Positions 6,751-13,490 are shown, counted from the stretch's first letter. The stretch is 19,321 bases of DNA from SVTX01 sp045132775 (GCA_045132775.1 JBGUSX010000021.1:1-19321), one strand, 5' to 3'. Notes: generated by a model from the letters alone, not told the origin. Numbers and translations: made by a program.

Positions 6751-8031
6751 ATGGATAGAGCTTCAAAGTTATACAGTGAATATGTTAATATCCTCCGCCG
6801 CGAGCTTGTTCCCGCTATGGGATGTACCGAGCCTATTGCGGTGGCATTTTGTGCCGCACGCGCAAGGGAAACGCTCGGGAGAATGCCCGAGCGCGTCAGA
6901 ATACAGGCAAGCGGAAATATAATCAAGAACGTTAAGAGTGTCATAGTACCCCACGCAAACGGTATGCGCGGACTTGAAGCCGCGGCGGCGGTTGGAATAC
7001 TGTACGGCGATTCGAGCCGTTGCCTCGAGGTCATCTCATCAGTTACGAGAGAGCAGGAGCTGGCGCTTTGTGACGAAATGAAGCAGTTTGATATATCCGT
7101 CGCACCTCTTGAAAGCGAGCATATACTTGACCTTGTCGTTACCGTCAGTGAGGGCGATGATTCAGTTTCCGTTCACGTCGAGGATGAGCATACAAACGTC
7201 GTTGAAATAATAAAAAACGGTCGTTGCGAATACGTAAAGTCGGGATGCGGTTGCGGTACTGAAACAGAACGCGTGTCCGACTATTCGCTCCTGTCCGTTG
7301 CGGATATTTTTGATTTTGCAAACACCGTGGAGCTTGCAGACGTAGAGGATATCATTTCCCGTCAGATCAAGTACAATACCGCGATCTCGCGCGAGGGAAT
7401 GACCAATAATTACGGCGCGAGGATAGGAAAGCTGCTCAAGAAGAGAGATGGTGGAATACGTACCGATGCTTGTGCCGCGGCGGCTGCAGGCTCGGACGCG
7501 AGAATGAGCGGATGCGATATGCCAGTTGTCATCTGCTCGGGCAGCGGAAACCAGGGAATGACCACGAGCTTACCCGTCATTACTTATGCGGAATATCACG
7601 AGAAGAGCCGCGAGGAGCTATACCGTGCGCTCGTTCTGTCAAACCTAATAACCTTGCATCTTAAGAGTGGCATAGGTCGTCTGTCTGCATACTGCGGCGC
7701 TGTGAGTGCGGGAGCAGGAGCAGGGTCGGGAATTGCCTATCTCCTTTCTGGAGAGCTTTCTGCGATAAATCACACCATAGTCAATTCGCTTGCAATATCG
7801 AGCGGAATCATCTGTGACGGCGCAAAGGCGTCCTGCGCGGCAAAGATCGCCATGGCGGTGGATGCGGGCATTATGGGCTACGAGATGTATTGCGAGGGCT
7901 GTGAGTTCTTCGGCGGCGAGGGGCTCGTCAGCAAGGGCGTGGAAAATACCATACGCAACATCTACGCGCTTGGTCATGACGGTATGAAGGAGACCGATAA
8001 AAAGATCATCGAGATCATGACCGGCTGCTGA
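6751..8031 (+). CDS. cyuA: L-cysteine desulfidase / UPF0597 family
   Basis: Members of this family (CyuA, formerly YhaM/UPF0597) use an iron-sulfur cluster to degrade L-cysteine to pyruvate, ammonia and sulfide; the fold is shared with the alpha subunit of iron-sulfur serine dehydratase. The 426-residue product has Cys25 in the signature ELVPAMGCTEPIA, GSGNQGM in the middle, and conserved cysteines in CDGAKASCAAK and YCEGCEFFGGEG near the end. ATG 6751 is preferred over an in-frame TTG at 6736 because AGAGG lies 5 bases before it and matches the short leader. It leads an operon with the two following genes. The exact substrate is inferred from the family. Confidence 0.9.
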   Translation: MDRASKLYSEYVNILRRELVPAMGCTEPIAVAFCAARARETLGRMPERVRIQASGNIIKNVKSVIVPHANGMRGLEAAAAVGILYGDSSRCLEVISSVTREQELALCDEMKQFDISVAPLESEHILDLVVTVSEGDDSVSVHVEDEHTNVVEIIKNGRCEYVKSGCGCGTETERVSDYSLLSVADIFDFANTVELADVEDIISRQIKYNTAISREGMTNNYGARIGKLLKKRDGGIRTDACAAAAAGSDARMSGCDMPVVICSGSGNQGMTTSLPVITYAEYHEKSREELYRALVLSNLITLHLKSGIGRLSAYCGAVSAGAGAGSGIAYLLSGELSAINHTIVNSLAISSGIICDGAKASCAAKIAMAVDAGIMGYEMYCEGCEFFGGEGLVSKGVENTIRNIYALGHDGMKETDKKIIEIMTGC

Positions 8032-8055
8032 AATATTGACCTTGGAGGATTTTAA

Positions 8056-8781
8056 ATGTTTACAACGGAGCATTTTATCTGGCTTGGCATCTGTGCTGCA
8101 ATAATAGCGATATTGACCTTTCTATCGCTCAAACTGAACTTCTCGTTCAAGACCTCTGCATTCATTATGGCGGGAGTCTCGCTTGCGAGTGAGGTGTCAA
8201 AAATACTGTCACACATGGAGTTTGTAAACGGGGAAGATTGCGCGGACGGAATGGTGATCGATGCGGGAGCATTGCCTTTGCATCTTTGCTCGCTTTTGAT
8301 ATTTGTGTTCTTCTATCTGCCTTTTTGCAAGAATGAGAAGCATAAGAGCTATCTGACAAGTCTTGTGATTCCCGTGGGACTTGTCGGCTCGCTTCTGGCT
8401 ATCATAATGGCGACAAGTGGAACCGATTTTACCTCCTCCGAGGCATACCAGTGCTTTATCTACCACGCGGTGATGGTGTGGTTTGCTATCTTCCTGGTTG
8501 CAAAAAAGCACGCAGATCTCGGATTTCGCGCATACGTGAGAAATCTTGTGACCGTTGGTTGCCTGGCGATCGTTATGATATGGGTAAACGGGGCATTGCA
8601 GGCATACGACACGAACTTCTTGTACGTCGTAAGACCGCCCGCGGACGGACTTCCGCTTCTCAATCTTGATAACGGCTGGTACGCGTATTTCGGTGCACTC
8701 GTGCTTTGCGGATTCATTGGGATCACAGCGGTTCATCTGCCGTTCGTGATAATAGAATTTAAGAGCAAAGAAAAAAGGTGA
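8056..8781 (+). CDS. TMEM164/YwaF-family membrane protein
   Basis: The 241-residue polytopic protein has about seven hydrophobic helices. It carries family features: LPLHLCSLLIF in the third helix, CFIYHAVMVW in the fifth, and the loop YVVRPPADGLPLLN before the last helix. Bacterial YwaF proteins are related to eukaryotic TMEM164, described as an acyltransferase; the conserved His in HLC and YH would fit such chemistry, but the bacterial substrate is unknown. A GGAGG ribosome site lies 10 bases before the ATG. It sits 24 bases after cyuA and 4 bases before the zinc-ribbon gene, so the three genes are probably co-transcribed, although no functional link is evident. Confidence 0.85.
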   Translation: MFTTEHFIWLGICAAIIAILTFLSLKLNFSFKTSAFIMAGVSLASEVSKILSHMEFVNGEDCADGMVIDAGALPLHLCSLLIFVFFYLPFCKNEKHKSYLTSLVIPVGLVGSLLAIIMATSGTDFTSSEAYQCFIYHAVMVWFAIFLVAKKHADLGFRAYVRNLVTVGCLAIVMIWVNGALQAYDTNFLYVVRPPADGLPLLNLDNGWYAYFGALVLCGFIGITAVHLPFVIIEFKSKEKR

Positions 8782-8785
8782 GGAT

Positions 8786-9160
8786 ATGCTTGTAGAACAG
8801 AAAAAATGTGACAATTGTGGCGGGACACTTGTTTTTGTTGGAAACGATAGGTGGCAGTGCATATATTGCAAGACAATTTACATAGAGTCACAGCCCCTCC
8901 AGACTTCCACAAATGTAAAAACAATATCGGTGCAACAGGTATATAAGTATATTGAAGAGCTTAAAAAACGTGCGGCTGAAAAAGAAAATGATAATATCGT
9001 TCTTAGATCCGGTGATATTCATAAAGAGTTAGGCCTCACAAGCAGGATGCCAACCGTTTGCGCTGCCATGAGAAAGGCAATGAGAGATGGTGACGCGATT
9101 CTTCATCAAACACCGAGCGGCAATTCGTCGACACTTTTAATTAAATATTCCATTAAATAA
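8786..9160 (+). CDS. Zinc-ribbon protein with small C-terminal helical domain
   Basis: No named function is recognised. Residues 8-28 form a zinc ribbon, C8-x2-C11 and C25-x2-C28. A short linker leads to a helix (VYKYIEELKKRAAEKE), then a compact domain starting IVLRSGDIHKELGLTSRMP and ending TPSGNSSTLLIKY. That C-terminal module looks like a winged-helix-like DNA- or nucleic-acid-binding domain and resembles tails I recall from uncharacterised Clostridia proteins; this is inference. AGGTGAGG overlaps the upstream stop and serves as its ribosome site, indicating coupling to the membrane-protein gene. The zinc ribbon has the same four-cysteine positions as the TIR/LRR protein starting at 9751. 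Confidence 0.85.
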   Translation: MLVEQKKCDNCGGTLVFVGNDRWQCIYCKTIYIESQPLQTSTNVKTISVQQVYKYIEELKKRAAEKENDNIVLRSGDIHKELGLTSRMPTVCAAMRKAMRDGDAILHQTPSGNSSTLLIKYSIK

Positions 9161-9209
9161 GTGCAAGAATTAAACAAAAATAAACATTTCACAAAAGAAA
9201 ACAAAACAA

Positions 9210-9247
9210 ATCTCCTTTATAATCAGGGTACAAAATGAAAAGGAGAT
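9210..9247. repeat. Inverted repeat enclosing a -10 box and the ribosome site of the next gene
   Basis: ATCTCCTTT (9210-9218) is the exact complement of AAAGGAGAT (9239-9247), which is the ribosome site of the 74-residue protein. A TATAAT lies between (9218-9223). If transcripts begin upstream of 9210 the ribosome site could be sequestered; if they begin from this -10, only a DNA-level operator role is possible. No good -35 is seen at 17 bp. Confidence 0.55.
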
Positions 9248-9253
9248 AAGAAA

Positions 9254-9478
9254 ATGTCCAAAATCGCAGAAACTAATGAAAAGATCGCAGAAAAGGTAGT
9301 TGAAGGGTACAAGAAGATCGAAAACGGTGTCGTCGAGGGCTATAAAAAGATCGAGACAGGGGTCGTAGACGGCTTTAACAAGGTATCCGACAAGTGCATC
9401 GAGAAGATGTTTGCCAAGGAAGGTGAGAGCGTCCAGGACGCAAAAAAGAGACTCTCAGGCGAGAAAACAGAGGAATAA
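9254..9478 (+). CDS. Small charged protein with 11-residue repeats
   Basis: The 74-residue hydrophilic protein consists largely of three tandem 11-residue units: KVVEGYKKIEN, GVVEGYKKIET and GVVDGFNKVSD. A tail with CIEKMFAKEGESVQDAKKRL follows. The periodicity suggests one continuous amphipathic helix, like the 11-mer helices of LEA or apolipoprotein-type proteins, that could lie on a membrane or protein surface. Similar small proteins recur in Clostridia, but I know of no defined function. AAGGAGAT lies 6 bases before the ATG and a terminator follows directly, so it can be expressed alone. There is no signal peptide. Confidence 0.85.
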   Translation: MSKIAETNEKIAEKVVEGYKKIENGVVEGYKKIETGVVDGFNKVSDKCIEKMFAKEGESVQDAKKRLSGEKTEE

Positions 9479-9492
9479 AGAGTAAAACCGAG

Positions 9493-9524
9493 AAAACGAA
9501 GCGAAAACGCTTCGTTTTTCTTTT
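9493..9524 (+). terminator. Terminator of the small repeat-protein gene
   Basis: AAAACGAAGCG (9493-9503), loop AAAA, CGCTTCGTTTT (9508-9518), then CTTTT: a classic intrinsic terminator 14 bases after the stop codon. Confidence 0.92.
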
Positions 9525-9536
9525 AGGAAAAACATA

Positions 9537-9565
9537 TTGACAAAAAATGTCGATGATGCTATAAT
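9537..9565 (+). promoter_or_regulatory. Promoter of the TIR/LRR protein gene
   Basis: TTGACA (9537-9542) and TATAAT (9560-9565) with 17-bp spacing. Predicted start near 9572 gives an unusually long leader of about 180 nucleotides. Confidence 0.88.
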
Positions 9566-9586
9566 TATACTGTCATACAATTTAAT

Positions 9587-9750
9587 ATGCGGTCCCTATG
9601 GGTAGGTGTTTTTATTATCGGATAAAAATACGTACTCCGCTTTTTACATACCTTTAGGGACGAAAAAAAGAAATTGTGTGTCAGCAATTGGAGACGCGTG
9701 TTTTTTGTGCGCGACTTCTGCTGCGCACTTTTTGTTAAGGAGAGAAGAAG
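9587..9750 (+). promoter_or_regulatory. Structured leader with terminator-like hairpin
   Basis: GTCCCTA (9592-9598) pairs with TAGGGAC (9655-9661). Inside, GGTAGGT (9601-9607) pairs with ACATACC (9646-9652) with one mismatch, and TTTTTAT (9609-9615) pairs with ATAAAAA (9622-9628). Downstream GTGCGC (9707-9712) pairs with GCGCAC (9723-9728), followed by TTTTTGTT, which resembles an intrinsic terminator just before the ribosome site AAGGAG. CGCG at 9695-9698 could pair instead with 9710-9713 and break that hairpin. This is consistent with attenuation, but the aptamer or signal is not recognised. Confidence 0.5.
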
Positions 9751-12261
9751 ATGGATTTTGAAACCTACGACTGCGACCGATGTGGCGGTAATCTGACAGA
9801 GATTGATGCTGAAACTTACAAATGCCAATATTGCGGAAAGGTCTTTCGTAAGAAGGATGCAGAGGAACAAACAAAGACGTTCAGAGATATGTTCGACGAT
9901 ATAAAACGCGAGCATATAAACAATCTGCGTAGAAATCTCTATGACGCAGTAAATACTGAATATATAAGTAGCTTTGATGTTAAAATGCGTTGCGAGGAGT
10001 TGAAAAAATATCTCCCCGACGATTTTTCTGCGTGCTTTTATGAGGTGGCTGTCGGAAACAATGTCCGTCAGCTTACAAAATACATAAGAAAGATCGACAT
10101 TGAAAAGAACTATGACGAGATAGAGTGCGTAGTAAAATTTCTTGTAAAGTCCTTGCAGACCGAGTATCAGCTTGAATTGAACAACCTCATTGCGCGCGCG
10201 TATGAGCGTCGCGATCCGGAAAAATTCGAGAAATATTGCACTATGCTCTCAGAGGAGGCAATTAAGGTTGACAACGGTGTTTATGAGACCAAGCTTCCGC
10301 GTGAGGTGTTCATTGCATATTCCAGTAAGGATATGGAGAAGGTGAGCGAGCTTTGCGAATTTCTTGAATCACAGAATTTGAAGTGCTTTGTAGCAGCGCG
10401 TAATCTGCGTCACGGAAAGGGTGCTGTGGAGAACTACAACAAAGCTCTTGCGGAGGCTATGGATCACTGTAAGTGCGTTGTTTTTGTTTCAAGTATGAAT
10501 TCTCGTAATTTCAACTGTGATGCGCTTACTATTGAGTTGCCATATATGCAACAGAAGGATATTGAAGCGGCACCCTCCGAATACAGAAATAACTATAAGG
10601 CTATGCCCCAGCAGTACAAGAAGCCGCGAGTTGAATATCGAATAGGTGAGAGCCTTTCAAGAAATGTGGCGGATTCAATTTCTGACGAGATTTTTGATGG
10701 ATACGAGAGAGTATATTCTCCGGAAGAGGTTGCACAGCGCGTAATGAAGCAGCTTGTTGCAGCCGCCGAAATCAAAAAAGCAGACAAGAAGACGCAATCC
10801 TCCCAGACTATCGTTCAGGTTGCAACGAATGATGGAGGAGTATCAAAGATCGATCCTATTTTGAAACGTGCTCGCATCTCTATTGGAGACGGTGAATGGA
10901 ATGAGGCTCTTAATGCTTGCGATCGAGCCCTTGACATTGATCCCGAATGCGCGGATATATATGTTTTAAAGCTGATGATCGATATGAGGGTCAAGACACA
11001 GAGTGACCTTGCACAGCTCGATGATGTCTTCGATGATAATATGAATTTTAAGAAGGCAATCAGATTTAGTGACGAAGAACTTGCCGCTACTCTTAACGGT
11101 TACATTAAAACCATCAAAGAACGCAACGAGGCAGAGTTCAAGAACACAATCTACTCTAAGGCTTGTGAGCTGATGGCAAGGGACGACGTTCTATCGTATA
11201 ACGCGGCAATAGTTGAATTCAACAAGATTCCCGATTGGAGAGATTCAAGGGCTCAGTTGGCGAAATGCAACGAGAGAATAGAATTTTTCAAGGAGCGGGC
11301 AGAAGAGAAGAGGAAGGCAGAGATTTATGCTGTTGCTTGCGATCTTATGCTCAAGGACGAAGTAAGACACGTTGAGGACGCGCGCGCAAGGTTTGACAGG
11401 ATACGCGGATGGAATGACGCAGACGAAAAGATACGCGAATGCGACGAACTCATTGAAAAATTGAAGCTTCGCGATGCTGAAAATGAACACATGGCAAAAG
11501 TAGCGAGGGCGGCAGCCGAGGCTAAGGCAAAAAAAATCAAAAAAATTGCCTTGATAGCATTGGCGGCGGTCATTATGCTTGTAATAGGATTTGTTGTTAT
11601 CAACGAGCTTGTCATTAAGCCTGATGCGTATGCCGATGCGTATGCCGATGCGATTGAGCTTTACGAAAAAGGAGATTTTTCGGAAGCGGCAAGGCTTTTT
11701 GAAAAGGTAGGAGAAAAATACGAAAAAGCTAAAGAGTATATTGCTTATTGCGAGTTTGCAACCGGTAAGCCTCAGAAGTTAATCAATTATATTCAATCTC
11801 AAGGTATTGAACTAATTAACATACCGCAAGGAACTACTACTATCTGCGATAATGCTTTTCGTGGTTGTACCGGTATTAAAGAAGTGGTAATACCTGAGAG
11901 CGTTACGACGATAGGAAACGAGGCATTTAATGGGTGTGAAAGCCTTGAGAAAATTGTAATTCCGGACAAGGTGACTACCATAGGAGATTATGCTTTCAGG
12001 TGTTGCTTTAGCCTTACGAGCATAGAGATACCCGACAGAGTGACGAGCATTGGAAATCGTGCATTCTATTATTGCAAAAATCTAACGACCGTAAAAATAG
12101 GCGACAGAGTGACGAGCATTGGTGAAAAAGCATTCTATGATTGTGACAGCCTTACGATTGTTCATTACACAGGAAGTGAAGAGCAGTGGGCGGAGATAAA
12201 TATAGGTTCAGATAATTCACCGCTTACAAATGCAACGATAGTTTACAATTACGTTCCCTAG
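9751..12261 (+). CDS. Zinc ribbon-TIR-TPR-transmembrane-LRR protein
   Basis: The 836-residue protein, in order, has: a zinc ribbon (C8, C11, C25, C28); a helical region; a TIR domain from about 184 to 320, opening EVFIAYSSKDMEKVSELCEFL, with VVFVSSMNSRNF and a Glu at 262 (TIELPYM) where NAD-cleaving TIRs carry their catalytic Glu, 75 residues after the first strand; a TPR-like pair near 369-405; charged helices to 595; basic KKIKK then one hydrophobic helix at 599-620; a short TPR-like segment; and about five 23-residue BspA-type leucine-rich repeats from 689 to the end (IPxxVTTIGxxAFxxC). Basic residues before the helix suggest the N-terminus is cytoplasmic and the repeats are outside. A 12-bp tandem duplication encodes DAYADAYADA after the helix. 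Related zinc ribbon-TIR-TPR proteins exist in gut Firmicutes, but their function is not established. Signalling, defence NADase or adhesion are all possible. Confidence 0.9.
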   Translation: MDFETYDCDRCGGNLTEIDAETYKCQYCGKVFRKKDAEEQTKTFRDMFDDIKREHINNLRRNLYDAVNTEYISSFDVKMRCEELKKYLPDDFSACFYEVAVGNNVRQLTKYIRKIDIEKNYDEIECVVKFLVKSLQTEYQLELNNLIARAYERRDPEKFEKYCTMLSEEAIKVDNGVYETKLPREVFIAYSSKDMEKVSELCEFLESQNLKCFVAARNLRHGKGAVENYNKALAEAMDHCKCVVFVSSMNSRNFNCDALTIELPYMQQKDIEAAPSEYRNNYKAMPQQYKKPRVEYRIGESLSRNVADSISDEIFDGYERVYSPEEVAQRVMKQLVAAAEIKKADKKTQSSQTIVQVATNDGGVSKIDPILKRARISIGDGEWNEALNACDRALDIDPECADIYVLKLMIDMRVKTQSDLAQLDDVFDDNMNFKKAIRFSDEELAATLNGYIKTIKERNEAEFKNTIYSKACELMARDDVLSYNAAIVEFNKIPDWRDSRAQLAKCNERIEFFKERAEEKRKAEIYAVACDLMLKDEVRHVEDARARFDRIRGWNDADEKIRECDELIEKLKLRDAENEHMAKVARAAAEAKAKKIKKIALIALAAVIMLVIGFVVINELVIKPDAYADAYADAIELYEKGDFSEAARLFEKVGEKYEKAKEYIAYCEFATGKPQKLINYIQSQGIELINIPQGTTTICDNAFRGCTGIKEVVIPESVTTIGNEAFNGCESLEKIVIPDKVTTIGDYAFRCCFSLTSIEIPDRVTSIGNRAFYYCKNLTTVKIGDRVTSIGEKAFYDCDSLTIVHYTGSEEQWAEINIGSDNSPLTNATIVYNYVP

Positions 12262-12329
12262 GAGGAATGACCCCTCATACGTCTTTTGCCGCTGGCGGCA
12301 AAATCCACTTTCTCCAAGGGAGAAGGCTA

Positions 12330-12357
12330 AAGGGCAACCGCACTTGCGGTTGCCCTT
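12330..12357. terminator. Hairpin after the TIR/LRR gene
   Basis: AAGGGCAACCGC (12330-12341), loop ACTT, GCGGTTGCCCTT (12346-12357). The stem is strong but lacks a T-run rightward, so it may stabilise or end the TIR/LRR transcript only partly. It is a copy of the hairpin at 12621. Confidence 0.6.
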
Positions 12358-12620
12358 AAATCATATTGAATAAAAATACACAAAAACCCCAAAATAATGC
12401 ATAAAAATGTATATATACATTTTTCGCCTCATCATAGCAATATAGTTCAAATTTTGCGCCTTTTTAACCCCGAAATCCCGAATTTCAGCGCTTTTATACG
12501 AATTTCTCAAATTTACCGCCCCTAAACAATACGCTAAACATGCGCAAAATCCCTTATAAAACCTTAATTTTCACTAATTTGATCAATCAAAAATTTTATT
12601 TGCACTATATTGCTATACAA

Positions 12621-12648
12621 AAGGGCAACCGCGTTTGCGGTTGCCCTT
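12621..12648 (-). terminator. Terminator of the thyX-like gene (leftward)
   Basis: AAGGGCAACCGC (12621-12632), loop GTTT, GCGGTTGCCCTT (12637-12648). Read leftward the stem is followed by TTTTGT, 20 bases after the thyX stop codon. Confidence 0.75.
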
Positions 12649-12668
12649 AAACTTTGCTGATGTTCGTT

Positions 12669-13214
12669 TTATTCTTCTTTTCCCGTGAGATACTTCTTAT
12701 AAAGTCCGCAGGGGTTGAACTCGGTGCAGCGTCCGCCGCGGTATGAGCACATCGGCTCTAGGGTGCCGACGAATTCGGGGCACTGCGCTTCGACCTGCCT
12801 TACGATCTCCTCCATAACCGCGCGAGTTTCGGCTGCCGCCTGCATGCAGAGGCGACGGCGAGACATAAACATAAGCTCCTGCGCGTTTATGTACATCATG
12901 TGAGATACGGGGGCATCCTGGGGGGCCTTTGTCCTGTCGTAGTTGTCCTGACGGTCGTTTCTCTGGCTCTGAACAAAGTGCGTAACACCGATAAAGTGGC
13001 GGCAGAAATGAACCGAAACGTAATAGGGAACTACCATTTTTATGCAGAAATTAAGCGTACGTATGGGGCTGTGCTCGGAGAGGAGAAGCTTGTGTCTCCA
13101 TTCGGCAGTGGGGAGCTTGGTACTGGTTTTTCCAACGGTATTAAGCGTACAGAGCTTGGTCAGCATCCAATCCTCTTCGGTGGGATATTTTAAAAGCTCA
13201 ACGGTGAAATCCAT
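12669..13214 (-). CDS. thyX: Divergent ThyX-like flavin-dependent thymidylate synthase
   Basis: ThyX makes dTMP from dUMP using FAD, NADPH and methylenetetrahydrofolate. The 181-residue product is shorter than most ThyX proteins (often above 210). Expected features seen are SEHSPIRTLNFCIKM near residue 46-60, a central RHFIGVTHFVQSQRNDR, AQELMFMSRRRLC, and late VGTLEPMCSYRGGRCTEF. The classic signature is RHR-x7-S; here the third residue is Phe and the Ser is one position further on, so activity needs testing. The C-terminal cysteines (MCSYRGGRC, NPCG) are unusual. AAAGGAT lies upstream of the ATG, and it has its own promoter and terminator. Family membership is by overall pattern; a non-catalytic or altered-specificity homologue is possible. 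Confidence 0.8.
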   Translation of the reverse strand: MDFTVELLKYPTEEDWMLTKLCTLNTVGKTSTKLPTAEWRHKLLLSEHSPIRTLNFCIKMVVPYYVSVHFCRHFIGVTHFVQSQRNDRQDNYDRTKAPQDAPVSHMMYINAQELMFMSRRRLCMQAAAETRAVMEEIVRQVEAQCPEFVGTLEPMCSYRGGRCTEFNPCGLYKKYLTGKEE

Positions 13215-13260
13215 ATTATTTTATCCTTTCAAAATATTCGACAAATTATCCGTTGGTTTT

Positions 13261-13289
13261 ATTGTATCATATATTGTGTTTTAAGTCAA
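13261..13289 (-). promoter_or_regulatory. Promoter of the thyX-like gene
   Basis: Read leftward: TTGACT (13284-13289), 17 bp, TACAAT (13261-13266). The ATG is 47 bases further on. Confidence 0.75.
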
Positions 13290-13322
13290 GATGGAAGATT
13301 GTAAAGTTTTCTTGAAAAGGTA

Positions 13323-13351
13323 TTGACAATATGCAAAACATGTGGTAAAAT
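13323..13351 (+). promoter_or_regulatory. Promoter of mntP riboswitch transcript
   Basis: TTGACA (13323-13328) and TAAAAT (13346-13351) with 17-bp spacing place the transcript start at about 13358, exactly at the first base of the riboswitch P1 stem. Confidence 0.85.
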
Positions 13352-13358
13352 AGCACTT

Positions 13359-13490
13359 GTGTGAGGGAGTAGTGACCGCATAGACGGAGCAAGTCAACAT
13401 ACTGACCGCAATATTTTGGTCTGGCTTGCTTTAATTCGCGAGACTCATGTAGTGGTTTTATACCGTACATGGAGTCTTTTTGTTTTTGCT
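13359..13490 (+). ncRNA. yybP-ykoY manganese riboswitch with expression-platform terminator
   Basis: The leader has the yybP-ykoY hallmarks: GAGGGAGTAG near the start, then AGCAAG (13389-13394) pairing with CTTGCT (13425-13430), a CATACTGACC loop side, and GACC/GGTC inside. P1 forms by GTGTGAG (13359-13365) with CTCATGT (13444-13450). The same CTCATGT is the left arm of a terminator (13441-13456 with 13462-13477, then TTTTTTGTTTTTG). Manganese binding should therefore stabilise P1, break the terminator and turn mntP on, the behaviour known for this class. The gene downstream is a manganese exporter, which fits. Confidence 0.92.

Larger units (their letters stand above)
12262..12668. other. 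Gene-free stretch of nested inverted repeats
   Basis: No credible gene lies in these 407 bases. Four features stand out. A stem TTTTGCCGC/GCGGCAAAA lies at 12284-12303, and another, CTTTCTCC/GGAGAAGG, at 12308-12326. Two near-identical hairpins AAGGGCAACCGC/GCGGTTGCCCTT lie at 12330-12357 and 12621-12648. Between them TAGCAATATAGT (12435-12446) is repeated exactly inverted at 12604-12615, and the match continues for six more bases with one mismatch. A perfect 22-bp AT-rich palindrome is at 12403-12424. The left part resembles palindromic intergenic repeats common in gut Clostridia; the whole could be a non-autonomous element. Confidence 0.7.

Noticed and set aside
8209..8871. 220-codon open frame antisense to the YwaF-like gene
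   Set aside because: Overlaps a conserved membrane protein on the other strand and shows no domain pattern or start signals.
9587..9625. Possible 12-residue leader peptide (MRSLWVGVFIIG) in the TIR/LRR gene leader
   Set aside because: No ribosome site precedes the ATG, which lies only about 15 bases after the predicted transcript start, and there is no run of one amino acid to suggest ribosome-based attenuation.
12262..12668. CRISPR array in the repeat-rich gene-free region
   Set aside because: The two repeated hairpins occur only twice, 291 bp apart, with no regular spacers and no cas genes nearby.
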